Assembly: GCF_002140915.1 (NCBI RefSeq)
Contig: NZ_NGKU01000001.1
Coordinates: 726,799-790,798, forward strand
Length of the DNA stretch: 64,000 nt
From: Candidatus Enterococcus testudinis
Lineage (GTDB): Bacteria > Bacillota > Bacilli > Lactobacillales > Enterococcaceae
Direction of reading: 5' to 3'
Shown: one piece after another, positions 8,964 to 17,566 of the stretch
Layout: every line of letters starts with the position of its first letter
How positions within the stretch are numbered: position 1 is the first letter of the stretch
Notes under the pieces: model-generated
What the model saw: the letters and a program-made list of their open reading frames with translations, nothing else
Database searches by the model: none
What the model was told of the DNA's origin: nothing
Made by a program: the position numbers and the translations under genes

Positions 8964-9052
8964 AAGCTTTTCAATGCAAGGATTGATTTGAAATAGCGAT
9001 TCACCAATAGCTATTTCAGAAATCGAATGCGCTTGAAAAGCTTATTTTTTTT
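8964..9052 (+). terminator. Large two-level hairpin terminator
   Basis: The outer stem AAGCTTTTCAA / TTGAAAAGCTT (8964-8974 and 9033-9043) encloses an inner perfect stem TGAAATAGC / GCTATTTCA (8989-8997 and 9010-9018). A run of eight T follows at 9045-9052. It is unusually long for a simple terminator. Confidence 0.8.
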
Positions 9053-9093
9053 ATTGTGATAGACTAAAGATATATATAGGGAGGGAGAAAAGG

Positions 9094-10038
9094 ATGATAA
9101 CAACCAATCGATTTTTTCATGTCAACAAGCGGTCTCGAGGTTTTTTCGAAGGATGGTATTTTAAACATCAAATCGGCTCGCAAGTATATGCTTTTATCCC
9201 AGGCATCTCGATTGATGATAAAGGTGAAAAGCACGCCTTTATTCAAGTGATCAGCCAAGACACCGCCCATTATTTTCACTTTCCAGCTGAAGAAATGAAG
9301 GTGGATGAGGTTGCGCAGCAAGTCACGATTGGGGATAATCTGTTCAGTTTGCGGGGAATAAAGATTGCCTTACACAGTGCTGAACTCTCGATAGAAGGTA
9401 GTCTAACATACGATCATTTAACGCCTATCAAACATTCCACCTATGCCCCGAGTGTCATGGGGCCATTTTCATATTTGTCCTTTATGGAATGTTACCATGG
9501 TATTTTAAGCATGGGACATACCTTGTCAGGCACTTTATCTTGGAATGGGGAAGTCTTAGCTCTCGAGGGTGGTAAAGGTTATATCGAAAAGGATTGGGGG
9601 ACTTCATTTCCCGCTGCCTATATTTGGGTGCAGAGTAACCTATTTGACAACGCTGATGCACGATTCTTTTTTTCAGCTGCAGATATTCCTTTTTTAGGCA
9701 GCACTTTTTTAGGGTTGATTTGTATCTTACAAATAGGGGATAAAGAGTATCGATTTGCCACGTACTATGGTGGGAAGATAACTGACATTGTGAGAGAAGA
9801 AGATAGATTAACTGTGTTGCTTCGACAAAAGGATCTGCAATTAGCGATCATCATTGAAACGATGGAGGGGCACCCGCTGCAAGCGCCATCGAGAGGTGCA
9901 ATGGGGCGAATCATTAGAGAAAGCGCCAGTACCACATTTCAGCTCACGCTGAAACAAAATGGACAAGACCTGCTAACAGATAGAGGAACAATGGCGGGTT
10001 TTGAAGAGGTGGGCAATTTACGCGGCTTCCGCTACTGA
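9094..10038 (+). CDS. Tocopherol-cyclase-family protein (function in bacteria unknown)
   Basis: 314 residues resembling plant and cyanobacterial tocopherol cyclase (VTE1, PF14249). Visible marks are an N-terminal GFFEGWYFKHQ, the SYLSFMECYHG segment, and GGKGYIEKDWGTSFP (about residues 150-165), the most conserved block of the family. This kind of organism does not make tocopherol, so the real substrate is unknown; a lipocalin-like lipid- or carotenoid-binding role is possible. No signal peptide or membrane segment is evident. The ATG follows GGAGGGAGAAAAGG. No prenyl or quinone pathway gene is adjacent. Confidence 0.75.
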   Translation: MITTNRFFHVNKRSRGFFEGWYFKHQIGSQVYAFIPGISIDDKGEKHAFIQVISQDTAHYFHFPAEEMKVDEVAQQVTIGDNLFSLRGIKIALHSAELSIEGSLTYDHLTPIKHSTYAPSVMGPFSYLSFMECYHGILSMGHTLSGTLSWNGEVLALEGGKGYIEKDWGTSFPAAYIWVQSNLFDNADARFFFSAADIPFLGSTFLGLICILQIGDKEYRFATYYGGKITDIVREEDRLTVLLRQKDLQLAIIIETMEGHPLQAPSRGAMGRIIRESASTTFQLTLKQNGQDLLTDRGTMAGFEEVGNLRGFRY

Positions 10039-10079
10039 TGAAAAAGCAGCAGATTGAGCATCGCGGACAGCAGTAGATT

Positions 10080-10088
10080 TGCTATAAT
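10080..10088 (+). promoter_or_regulatory. Extended -10 promoter of the S9 peptidase gene
   Basis: TGC-TATAAT forms a consensus extended -10 element 40 bases before the start codon. No good -35 is visible at 17 bases, as is common for extended -10 promoters. Confidence 0.6.
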
Positions 10089-10127
10089 GAAAGATAAGAA
10101 AAATAGACGAACTTATGGAGGGTATCT

Positions 10128-12104
10128 ATGCAGAAAATAACAAACGCATCACTATTTGATTTGAAAAGTGTGGCACAACCGGTCGTTGTTGACGAGGATG
10201 TTTTTTTTATTGAGACAACGATTGATGAGGAAACGAATCAGTATCAAAGCGCTATTCTTAGTATCAACACCCGAACCAATCAATTGCGTCAATGGGGTAC
10301 ACAAGGACATCAACATGACCATTTGCAAGTATCACCAAATCAAGAATGGCTGAGTTTCGTATCGAAAGATGCATCTAGTGAGACCACCACTCTATGGATC
10401 ATGCCGCTCTCAGGTGGGAAAGCGCAAGCAGTCGTTAGTGAAAAAGGGGTACAGCACTATTTTTGGTTAAGTGATTCATCGGCCATCTACTATCAACAAA
10501 CATCTTCTGCAAAAAACAAAGCCACAGAAGGCAAAGAAACGGAAGCGTCCAAAGAAAAAGCAGCGCTTTTTCCAGAAGTCAAATCAACCAATAAAGTTGA
10601 TTATTTAACTGACGGTGTTGGCTTTTTGAATGAAACCAAAAGCGCTGTTTATCGGATCGCTATCAATAAAAAAACACCCGAATTGATTTATACACAAAAA
10701 GATCCCTTTCAACTCGCTGCAGTGTCAGAGGAAGGGGCGTTTCTGTATATTAGTGGCGAGTATGCACCTGAGGATGAGTGGCGCTACGGTTCGATGATTT
10801 ATCAGGTCACAACAGCTACCCAATCTGTAACGAGTATGGCAGATTATTTGCCGAATGGCACCTATTCTTTTGCGGCGCTGCGGGGTGATCAATTGCTGGT
10901 ATTAGGCAATGACTTGACCTATGGTTTTGTCACATTAGACGATGTGTATCTGATTGATCTCACCAAGAAGACTGCGGTCAATCTATCTAAAGGTTTAGAC
11001 AAAGCCTTTGGTAACGCGATTATCAGTGACTTTCAACAAAAAAATAAAGGACCAAAGTTTTATTGGTTGGATGATCAGACCTTTCTCGCACCGGTAACTG
11101 AGTCAGGCAAGTTGACCTTATATCAAGGGACAGTCACAGGTCAATGGGAACGGTTGGTGGATCTACCGTTAGATATTGTAGATACGTCTCAACCTGTAGC
11201 GGGCAGAGTGACCGTTTCTTATTCGACACCGGTGATCCCAAGTCGAATGGGTGTCATTGATTTGGAAAATGGCACGATCAATTCAATTTATGATCCTAAC
11301 AAAGAGACAGTTGCAACACAGATGATCAGTCAACCTGAAGCGTTTGATTATCAAGGCGCTGACGAATGGCAGATTCAAGGCTGGTATGTGCCACCGATTG
11401 ACCCAGTTGCACATCATCCGGCAATCTTGTATATCCATGGCGGTCCGCAAGTGTGCTACGGCGAAACCTTCTTCCATGAAATGCAAGTCCATGCGGCAAA
11501 TGGTTATGGGGTGATCATGCTGAATCCAAGAGGCGGCCAAGGATATGGCCAAGACTTCGTCAAAGCAATCTTGGGTGAATATGGCAAGAAAGATTTTGAA
11601 GATCTCATGCTAGGTGTAGATGCTGTTTTGGTAGATCATCCAGAAATCGATCCCAAAAAAGTCCATGTCGTCGGTGGTAGTTATGGCGGCTTTATGACCA
11701 ATTGGATCGTCGGACATACTGACCGATTTGCTTCGGCAGTGACCCAGCGTTCTATTTCAAATTGGCTCAGTTTTTATGGTACCAGTGATATTGGCCCATT
11801 CTTTGTGAAGTACCAATTGTTGCGGGAATTGGATGAATCTGCTGCATTATGGGCCTTGTCCCCCATTGCTTATGCGGATCAAGTCAAAACGCCCACTTTG
11901 GTATTACATGGAGAAAATGACTTGCGTTGTCCACAGGAACAAGGGCAACAATTTTATATGGCATTGAAACGCCATGGGGTCGATACCAAACTAATGTTAT
12001 TTCCCCAATCGTCTCACGGATTATCGCGAAACGGGTTGCCCCATTTGCGAATCGCCCGGATCAATGCCGTCAGTGAGTGGCTGAATACCCACGAAACGGT
12101 TTAG
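10128..12104 (+). CDS. S9 family serine peptidase (acylaminoacyl-peptidase / prolyl oligopeptidase type)
   Basis: 658-residue cytoplasmic peptidase: an N-terminal beta-propeller (about residues 1-390) that gates access, then an alpha/beta hydrolase domain. The catalytic triad is visible as S518 (GGSYGGF), D598 (ENDLRCP) and H630 (SSHGLSRNG). An oxyanion-loop HGGP motif occurs around residue 437. The family cleaves short or N-acylated peptides. A Lys/Glu-rich insert around residues 125-150 interrupts the propeller. A GGAGG site precedes the ATG; the gene is monocistronic and followed by a terminator. Confidence 0.9.
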   Translation: MQKITNASLFDLKSVAQPVVVDEDVFFIETTIDEETNQYQSAILSINTRTNQLRQWGTQGHQHDHLQVSPNQEWLSFVSKDASSETTTLWIMPLSGGKAQAVVSEKGVQHYFWLSDSSAIYYQQTSSAKNKATEGKETEASKEKAALFPEVKSTNKVDYLTDGVGFLNETKSAVYRIAINKKTPELIYTQKDPFQLAAVSEEGAFLYISGEYAPEDEWRYGSMIYQVTTATQSVTSMADYLPNGTYSFAALRGDQLLVLGNDLTYGFVTLDDVYLIDLTKKTAVNLSKGLDKAFGNAIISDFQQKNKGPKFYWLDDQTFLAPVTESGKLTLYQGTVTGQWERLVDLPLDIVDTSQPVAGRVTVSYSTPVIPSRMGVIDLENGTINSIYDPNKETVATQMISQPEAFDYQGADEWQIQGWYVPPIDPVAHHPAILYIHGGPQVCYGETFFHEMQVHAANGYGVIMLNPRGGQGYGQDFVKAILGEYGKKDFEDLMLGVDAVLVDHPEIDPKKVHVVGGSYGGFMTNWIVGHTDRFASAVTQRSISNWLSFYGTSDIGPFFVKYQLLRELDESAALWALSPIAYADQVKTPTLVLHGENDLRCPQEQGQQFYMALKRHGVDTKLMLFPQSSHGLSRNGLPHLRIARINAVSEWLNTHETV

Positions 12105-12134
12105 TAAGGAAAGTTTTGATGATCTATAGGAAGA

Positions 12135-12167
12135 AAGCATCTGTCCATAGCGGGATAGATGCTTTTT
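12135..12167 (+). terminator. Rho-independent terminator after the S9 peptidase gene
   Basis: AAGCATCT (12135-12142) pairs with AGATGCTT (12157-12164), with an inner TCC/GGA pairing and a T-run. Confidence 0.75.
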
Positions 12168-12259
12168 GTGTCTAGCGCTAAAGGTGGATCAAACAAAAGA
12201 CCAATCGTTCATATGAAAATAACGTCACGTGTTAAATAACAAAAAAATAAATTTAATGC

Positions 12260-12310
12260 TTGTGCAAAGAAAAAAAATATGCTATGATTCAAAACGTAAT
12301 TGTTACAGTT
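12260..12310 (+). promoter_or_regulatory. Promoter with overlapping Zur-like box for the zinc-starvation operon
   Basis: The -35 TTGTGC (12260-12265), a 17-base spacer and an extended -10 TGC-TATGAT (12280-12288) are followed by the inverted repeat GTAATTGTTAC (12296-12306). That repeat lies within ACGTAATTGTTACAGT, over the expected transcription start. It resembles the Gram-positive Zur box TCGTAATNATTACGA. A second half-site TGTAACA (12325-12331) forms a wider inverted repeat with TGTTACA (12301-12307). The content of the operon supports zinc-dependent repression. Confidence 0.7.
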
Positions 12311-12352
12311 TGCATTTTTTAGTGTGTAACAGTCCGTGGAAGGAGCATGTAT

Positions 12353-12505
12353 ATGCGAAATAATATTATTTTAGAGTGTGTTGAAACTGGGGAAAGATTG
12401 TATTTGACAAGTAAAAATCAACGAAACACACCAGAACGATTGGAACTAAAAAAATATTCCCCTAAACTAAGACGGAAAGCAATTTTTCGAGAAATCAAAA
12501 AATAG
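12353..12505 (+). CDS. rpmG: Ribosomal protein L33 paralogue, zinc-independent (C-minus) form
   Basis: 50 residues, clearly bL33 ([20 protein letters not shown]-terminal [12 protein letters not shown]). Zinc-binding L33 carries two CxxC pairs; this protein has a single cysteine (C9), so it cannot hold zinc. Such C-minus paralogues replace the zinc form when zinc is scarce and are commonly Zur-controlled. It is the first gene behind the Zur-like promoter, and rpsN follows 15 bases later. GGAAGGAG lies upstream of the ATG. Confidence 0.92.
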   Translation: MRNNIILECVETGERLYLTSKNQRNTPERLELKKYSPKLRRKAIFREIKK

Positions 12506-12520
12506 AGAGGATTATGATAC

Positions 12521-12790
12521 ATGGCGAAGAAATCTAAAATCGCAAAATATAACAAACAAGTTCAACTTGTTGAACAGTATCGTGAACAACGGATGGCACT
12601 AAATGCCGCAAAAGATTATGCCGGTTTAGCCAAACTGCCGAAAGATTCAAATCCAAATCGATTGAAAAAACGGGATATGATCGACGGTCGTCCACGAGGA
12701 TACATGAACAAATTTGGCATGTCGCGGGTCAACTTCCGCAAACATGCACATCTAGGCCAAATTCCTGGCGTCAAAAAAGCCAGCTGGTAA
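12521..12790 (+). CDS. rpsN: Ribosomal protein S14 paralogue, zinc-independent form
   Basis: 89-residue uS14 with no cysteine, unlike the roughly 61-residue zinc form with CxxC-CxxC. The length and the motifs [22 protein letters not shown] and IPGVKKASW are those of the alternative C-minus S14. Under zinc starvation it replaces the zinc form in newly made 30S subunits. It is preceded by GAGAGG and sits between rpmG and a 39-codon ORF, all in one direction. Confidence 0.95.
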   Translation: MAKKSKIAKYNKQVQLVEQYREQRMALNAAKDYAGLAKLPKDSNPNRLKKRDMIDGRPRGYMNKFGMSRVNFRKHAHLGQIPGVKKASW

Positions 12791-12816
12791 TCATCATTCG
12801 ATAGGGAGGACACCTC

Positions 12817-12936
12817 ATGGAAAAAACAGACTTGTCTAGTGCTTATCGGCGGCTAAAAAGCCCCAATATCAAAACCAGAAAACGGGCACTGAAAATCATT
12901 CATGATTTCAAACGCAACAAAAAGAAAAGCAATTAA
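12817..12936 (+). CDS. Small basic protein of unknown function in the zinc-starvation operon
   Basis: 39 residues preceded by an excellent ribosome-binding site (AGGGAGG, 8 bases before the ATG). The peptide is strongly basic: about a third of its residues are Lys or Arg, and the C-terminus is FKRNKKKSN. It contains no cysteine. I do not recognise it as any standard ribosomal protein. Its position between cysteine-free S14 and L32 paralogues and its charge suggest an RNA- or ribosome-binding role. That is inference only. Confidence 0.75.
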   Translation: MEKTDLSSAYRRLKSPNIKTRKRALKIIHDFKRNKKKSN

Positions 12937-12967
12937 ACAACAGCACCTATAGAAAGTAGGAAAACAA

Positions 12968-13138
12968 ATGGCAGTTCCAGCAAGAAAAACGTCAAAAGCA
13001 AAGAAAAATAAACGTCGGACCCATTACAAAGTAGCGGGACCAGCAATTTCATTTGATGGTACAACAGGTACGTACAAACGCAGCCATCACGTGTCATTAA
13101 AAGAGTACAAAGCGCAACATCCCATTACAACGAAATAA
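12968..13138 (+). CDS. rpmF: Ribosomal protein L32 paralogue, zinc-independent form
   Basis: 56 residues starting [20 protein letters not shown], the conserved bL32 N-terminus. The zinc ribbon of the usual form (CPNCGE...CxxCG) is absent and there is no cysteine. The C-terminal part ([15 protein letters not shown]) keeps the fold without metal. It is the third zinc-free ribosomal paralogue in this operon. GAAAGTAGGAAAACAA precedes the ATG. Confidence 0.92.
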   Translation: MAVPARKTSKAKKNKRRTHYKVAGPAISFDGTTGTYKRSHHVSLKEYKAQHPITTK

Positions 13139-13175
13139 CCAATACGGTTGATCAATTAGAGAAAGCAGGATGAAC

Positions 13176-13568
13176 ATGCAAATCATCTATCCATCACTTA
13201 TCGAAGAAGCCTATTACCATAGTAAGAAGTTTAATCCAGCCATTACGAAGGAAGAAATCTATCGCCATTTTTACGAAGCTGGCTTGATCCAAGAAAACGG
13301 CGAGCCGACTGAAGCTGCGTTATCTGAAGGATATGTGAAAGATTATACCGAAGATTGGGACCTTGATTTTGCGGCATTTTTGACGATATATCCTGTTTTT
13401 AAACAATTTGATCCCAAGCATTTCAAAAAAATCGATCACTTTTGGGAAATGGATTTGACCCTGCAAGAGCGCATTCTAGATCAATGGGAACATGAAGTAT
13501 TCACAGAAGAAGAAGCAATCGATTTAATGGCTTTCTTTGAGGACCGCCTTTCATCGGAGGCCTCTTAA
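13176..13568 (+). CDS. Conserved-looking acidic protein of unknown function in the zinc operon
   Basis: 130 residues, acidic, rich in Glu, Asp and aromatic residues, with no signal peptide or membrane segment. I do not recognise the family. The segment NPAITKEEIYRHFYEAGLIQ...GEPTEAALSEGYV looks like a small winged-helix unit, of the kind that ends some regulator domains. An in-frame ATG at 13170 abuts the AGG, so the ATG at 13176 with 6-base spacing is preferred. It sits between rpmF and the NusG-domain gene, 24 bases before the latter, and probably belongs to the Zur regulon. Confidence 0.7.
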   Translation: MQIIYPSLIEEAYYHSKKFNPAITKEEIYRHFYEAGLIQENGEPTEAALSEGYVKDYTEDWDLDFAAFLTIYPVFKQFDPKHFKKIDHFWEMDLTLQERILDQWEHEVFTEEEAIDLMAFFEDRLSSEAS

Positions 13569-13592
13569 CGTGAAGAGGCAAAGGCGTGTTGT

Positions 13593-14000
13593 ATGAAACA
13601 GACACTTCAAGGATTCTTCCGTTTGCTGAAGCCGTATGATTATCTGATCATCTTGGTGTTGATCATAGGCTCATTTTTGCCGATCATCTTATTTCAATCC
13701 CACGCACAAAGTCAAACTGGCGCTCGTTATGCGATTATCCGCATCAATGGAAAAGAAGTCGATCGTTTTGATTTAGACAAACAAGCATCATTAGAAAAAA
13801 CCTATTATCCCGCGGAAGGCCAATACAACATCATTGAGATCGACAATGGTCGCATCCGTGTCAAAGAGGACAATAGCCCCGATCAGATTGCCGTTAAAAC
13901 CGGCTGGATCGCAAAGAATGGACAAACAAGTATTTGCTTGCCGCATAAATTGGTGATCGAGATCAAGCAATCTGGTGCAGAGGATTATTTCATATATTAA
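13593..14000 (+). CDS. Membrane-anchored NusG domain II-like protein
   Basis: 135 residues: one N-terminal transmembrane segment (about residues 17-37) and an extracellular domain resembling NusG_II (PF07009): YAIIRINGKEVDRFDL, then NGRIRVKEDNSPDQIAVKTGWI and LPHKLVIEI. This domain family is often found next to FMN-transfer, RnfG-like or heptaprenyl synthesis genes, and its role is unknown. Here it is between zinc-stress genes and a zinc-binding lipoprotein, so a part in extracellular metal handling is possible. Confidence 0.75.
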   Translation: MKQTLQGFFRLLKPYDYLIILVLIIGSFLPIILFQSHAQSQTGARYAIIRINGKEVDRFDLDKQASLEKTYYPAEGQYNIIEIDNGRIRVKEDNSPDQIAVKTGWIAKNGQTSICLPHKLVIEIKQSGAEDYFIY

Positions 14001-14058
14001 TCTGCCGATCTTACCGACAGTTTATTAAAAAAATTATATAGATTGAAGGAACAAACCA

Positions 14059-14985
14059 ATGAAAAAATTTACATCTGTTGCACTGCTTTTATTTTCAACT
14101 AGCTTATTTGCTGCTTGCGGCACACATGATACAGCTTCATCATCTGACAGCACGACAAGTGATGACGGCATCGATGTCGTGACAACGTTCTATCCCATGT
14201 ATGAATTTACCAAAGCGGTCGTAGGTGACGAAGGGGACGTTAAATTATTGATCCCTGCTGGAAACGAACCTCATGAATACGAACCAAGTGCGCAAGATAT
14301 GACAAAAATCAGTGATGCCGATGTGTTTGTATACAATAGCGATGCGTTAGAAAAATGGGCAGCCAACGGATTAGATACAGTAGATACAGATAAGACAAAA
14401 GTGATCCAAGCAGCTGAAGGTATCACATTAGCTGAAAGTGATGCCAATAGTGAAGAAGCTGGCGAACTTGATCCCCATGTTTGGTTAGATCCTGTTTTGG
14501 CTGAACAAGAAGTTGAAACGATCGCAGCAGGTTTAGAAGATAAATTTCCAGATAAAGCAGAAACATTTGAAAAAAATGCGGATGCCTATATTGCTAAATT
14601 GGCAGATTTGGACCAAGAATACCAAGATGCCTTCAAAGATGCAACACAACGGTCATTCGTTACCCAACATGCTGCTTTTGGCTACTTAGCGAAAGAGTAT
14701 GACTTGACCCAAGAAGCCATTTCAGGAATTTCTCCTGAAGAAGAACCAAGTGCTGCACGATTGGCTGAATTAAAAACATTCGTTGAAGACAACAACTTAT
14801 CGATCATTTATTTTGAAGAAACAGCTTCTTCTAAAGTGGCCGAAGCATTGGCAGACGAAACAGGTGTTTCAACTGAAGTATTGAGCCCAATCGAAGGTAT
14901 CACACAATCCGATATCGACAATGGTGTCACATATCTATCTATTATGGAAGATAACTTGAAGAGTTTAGAGAAAACAGTGAAATAA
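14059..14985 (+). CDS. Zinc ABC transporter substrate-binding lipoprotein (ZnuA/AdcA type)
   Basis: 308-residue lipoprotein with a signal peptide and lipobox ending at FAAC (C20). Cluster A-I metal ligands are visible: H72 (GNEPHEYEP), H140 (DPHVWLDP), H204 (TQHAAFGYLA) and an acidic fourth ligand at E253/E254 (YFEETAS). It lacks the His-rich loop and the C-terminal ZinT domain of long AdcA, so it resembles AdcAII or ZnuA. No ABC permease or ATPase follows; they must be elsewhere. It closes the zinc operon, 58 bases after the NusG-domain gene, and a strong terminator follows. Confidence 0.9.
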   Translation: MKKFTSVALLLFSTSLFAACGTHDTASSSDSTTSDDGIDVVTTFYPMYEFTKAVVGDEGDVKLLIPAGNEPHEYEPSAQDMTKISDADVFVYNSDALEKWAANGLDTVDTDKTKVIQAAEGITLAESDANSEEAGELDPHVWLDPVLAEQEVETIAAGLEDKFPDKAETFEKNADAYIAKLADLDQEYQDAFKDATQRSFVTQHAAFGYLAKEYDLTQEAISGISPEEEPSAARLAELKTFVEDNNLSIIYFEETASSKVAEALADETGVSTEVLSPIEGITQSDIDNGVTYLSIMEDNLKSLEKTVK

Positions 14986-14996
14986 TGAAACTGGCA

Positions 14997-15035
14997 ACAG
15001 CTGCAGAAAATGACGATTTCTGCAGCTGTCTTTTG
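14997..15035 (+). terminator. Rho-independent terminator of the zinc operon
   Basis: A perfect 13-bp stem ACAGCTGCAGAAA / TTTCTGCAGCTGT (14997-15009 and 15017-15029) with a 7-base loop and a short T-run, between convergent genes. Confidence 0.85.
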
Positions 15036-15049
15036 CGATCAAGTTGTTT

Positions 15050-15931
15050 TTACCGCCCATTCTCCGTCTGCCGATAATCACTGGGGGAAAGCCCGACTTT
15101 ACTTTTAAACAAACGACTGAAATAAGCGGTATTATCGATACCGATCGCCATCGAGATTTCTTTAATCGACATTTTTGAATAGCGCAGCAGATCTTTGGCA
15201 TATGAAATACGCTTGCTGATCTGATAATCGATCGGCGGTGCACCGATATATTTTGAAAACGCTTTGACCAACTGATACTTATTGCGATGGAACGTTTCTT
15301 CTAATCGTTCCAACGTGATTGGCTGACGGAATTCATCGTCGATCAATGCCCGCATCGCCAAAACATAATCAGGAATATCCGTAGAAGAAAAGTCTTGCCG
15401 GTATTTTTGCAGCAAAAGCTCATTCAACAATTGATGGATAAAAATAGAACTTTGAAACGCCGTTTTTGCATTCGGCTCTTGTTGCAGCATCAGTAAATCT
15501 TGAATTATCAGATGGATTGGGTTTTGTACCAATCCTTTTTGTGTTGTCCGAAAGGTATTGCTGCCATTTTTGATAAACTCCTCATAAAATGCGCGGCTAT
15601 TGCTGCCATAAATATGGATCCAATCCATTTCCCATGGTTCATGGCTGATCGTTTTGTAGTGCTGATATTCTTTGCAATCTATAAAAAAAACATCGCCAGC
15701 TTCGATTATGGTGCGCTTGCCTTGATAAAACAATTCACCTTTTCCTGAAAGCGTGAATTTGATTAGATAAGAAGGTAAGTTTTCCCGTTCGGTAAAATAT
15801 GGTTTAGACGCTTTAAAATACCCAATCTCTTGAATATAGTAAAAAAGTTCTCGCTCTTTTTTTGTAGAAGTATTGATATACCGCAATGAATCTGTTGACC
15901 AAGAATGATTCGCTTTTTCCCAATAATCCAT
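15050..15931 (-). CDS. AraC family regulator, probably of the rhamnose operon (RhaR/RhaS-like role)
   Basis: 293 residues: an N-terminal cupin-like sensor domain (about 1-165; GKGELFYQGKRTIIEAGDVFFIDC) and a C-terminal double HTH (about 190-290). The signature ends YAKDLLRYSKMSIKEISMAIGI...YFSRLFKSKVGLSPSDYR. It is divergent from rhaBAD with a 150-base shared promoter region, the usual place for an L-rhamnose activator. GGCGAAAGGAG precedes the ATG. The assignment to rhamnose rests on position; the fold is certain. Confidence 0.85.
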   Translation of the reverse strand: MDYWEKANHSWSTDSLRYINTSTKKERELFYYIQEIGYFKASKPYFTERENLPSYLIKFTLSGKGELFYQGKRTIIEAGDVFFIDCKEYQHYKTISHEPWEMDWIHIYGSNSRAFYEEFIKNGSNTFRTTQKGLVQNPIHLIIQDLLMLQQEPNAKTAFQSSIFIHQLLNELLLQKYRQDFSSTDIPDYVLAMRALIDDEFRQPITLERLEETFHRNKYQLVKAFSKYIGAPPIDYQISKRISYAKDLLRYSKMSIKEISMAIGIDNTAYFSRLFKSKVGLSPSDYRQTENGR

Positions 15932-16081
15932 TTGATTCTCCTTTCGCCAAAATAGTATAAGACTTTATCAAAATTGTGTGATGTAAATCCCTTTTTGTCA
16001 AGCTAAAATTGGCTTATCAAGAATAAATGAAGCGATTGTAATCGTTTTAGTGTTAAGCAAAATAATGAAAGGTGGAGGCAC
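15932..16081. promoter_or_regulatory. Divergent promoter region between the AraC regulator and rhaB
   Basis: It contains an interrupted inverted repeat TTG-TC-AAGC...GCTT-AT-CAA (15995-16020) and a near-palindrome AGCGATTGTAATCGTT (16031-16046). Within the second, TTGTAATCGTTTTAG matches the cre core except at its last two fixed bases. These are candidate AraC and CcpA sites. A unique -35/-10 pair cannot be assigned. Confidence 0.45.
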
Positions 16082-17566
16082 ATGGATACATTTATCGCCA
16101 TTGATATTGGGGCGTCAAGCGGTCGCTTGATGATGAGTCAATGGAACAACCAACGATTATCATTAACAGAGATCCATCGTTTTAAGAATCGTTTTCGCCA
16201 TCAGAATGGCTTTGACCGTTGGCAGATCGATTATCTGATCAAAGAAATACTGTTAGGTCTAGTGAAAGTCAAACAGGCAGGCATTGATACTTGTCACGTC
16301 GGCATCGATACCTGGGCCGTAGATTATTGCTTGGTGGACGAAAATGGAACCCGGTTAGGCGACCCAGTGGCCTATCGTGACAAACGCACCAATCAGGTCA
16401 TCGAGCGCTTCGGGCAAACCTATTCACTGCAAACATTGTATGAAAAAACAGGCATCCAGTTGCAGCCTTTCAATACGATTTTTCAGTTATATGTTGAAGA
16501 GAAACAACTGTTGGCAGCAGCGGATAAGCTCCTGCTGATCCCTGATTATCTAGGTTATGTGTTTACTGGCAACATGGTCACGGAAAAGACCAATGCCTCT
16601 ACGATGCAATTGTTGAATGCCACTACCCAAACGTGGGATCCGGATTTGTTGGCGGCGATTGGTGTGAATGAAGCGTTGTTTGCGCCTTTGGTTGACGCCG
16701 GTACCGTCTTAGGTGCTTTAAATCAGGCACATTTCCCAACGTATGATTTGCCTGATACAACATTTATTACAATCGCTAGTCATGATACAGCATCGGCCAT
16801 TCTTGGCACACCCGGCAACGGCACGGATTGGGGCTATATCAGCAGCGGCACGTGGTCTTTGCTGGGCATTGAAACGACAGTCCCGACCATTTCTGCAGCA
16901 GCATTTGATGAAAATTACACCAATGAATGGGGCGCGCATAACACCATTCGGTTCCTCAAAAATATTATGGGCATGTGGCTGATCCAAGAAGTGGCTCGAC
17001 AACAAGAGAACCGCTATTCTTTTCCCGAATTAGCCGCAATGGCGGAGACAGAACCTGGATTTCAGCAGTTTATCGATGTCAATGATCCTCGCTTTTTGAA
17101 TCCGGACAATATGATTGCAGCGTTGCAAGAGTATTGCCGTGAAACCAAGCAGAAAGTGCCAGAAACACCTGGGGAGATTGCACGATGTGTCTATGATAAT
17201 TTGGCGCTTTGTTATGGTGATGAGTTGCAAAAGCTTGCAGCGCTGACGGGGACTGCAAACAAGTTGCAGACCCTTCATATCGTAGGCGGTGGGTCTAACA
17301 ATGCGTTCTTGAATCAGCTGACAGCCAATGTTGCCCAATGTACCATCGAAGCCGGTCCAAGTGAAGCCACAGCAATCGGTAATCTTGTCCTGCAAATGAT
17401 GACAGTTGGCCTATTTGACACACTGGAAGAAGCACGGATGGCCATTAAAGCATCATTTCCTTGTACCGTTTACCAACCAGAACCCATTGATCCCACGATA
17501 ATGACGGAGTACCAATTCTTTCTTAAAGGAGCGCGACACCATGACAAACATCCAACAACGATATGA
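16082..17566 (+). CDS. rhaB: Rhamnulokinase
   Basis: 494-residue FGGY-family kinase that phosphorylates L-rhamnulose to L-rhamnulose 1-phosphate in the cytoplasm. The N-terminal [14 protein letters not shown] is the rhamnulokinase form of the phosphate-1 loop; [13 protein letters not shown] and [13 protein letters not shown] are also typical. The adenosine motif [17 protein letters not shown] lies near residue 400. AGGTGGAGG precedes the ATG. It starts the rhaB-rhaA-rhaD order and overlaps rhaA by 26 bases, so the two are translationally coupled. Confidence 0.95.
   Translation: MDTFIAIDIGASSGRLMMSQWNNQRLSLTEIHRFKNRFRHQNGFDRWQIDYLIKEILLGLVKVKQAGIDTCHVGIDTWAVDYCLVDENGTRLGDPVAYRDKRTNQVIERFGQTYSLQTLYEKTGIQLQPFNTIFQLYVEEKQLLAAADKLLLIPDYLGYVFTGNMVTEKTNASTMQLLNATTQTWDPDLLAAIGVNEALFAPLVDAGTVLGALNQAHFPTYDLPDTTFITIASHDTASAILGTPGNGTDWGYISSGTWSLLGIETTVPTISAAAFDENYTNEWGAHNTIRFLKNIMGMWLIQEVARQQENRYSFPELAAMAETEPGFQQFIDVNDPRFLNPDNMIAALQEYCRETKQKVPETPGEIARCVYDNLALCYGDELQKLAALTGTANKLQTLHIVGGGSNNAFLNQLTANVAQCTIEAGPSEATAIGNLVLQMMTVGLFDTLEEARMAIKASFPCTVYQPEPIDPTIMTEYQFFLKGARHHDKHPTTI

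Noticed and set aside
9064-9321. Minus-strand ORF across the start of the tocopherol-cyclase-like gene
   Set aside because: It is a reverse reading of the conserved N-terminus and lacks a start signal.
16718-17395. ORFs on both strands within rhaB
   Set aside because: They overlap a clear, full-length rhamnulokinase and have no start signals.
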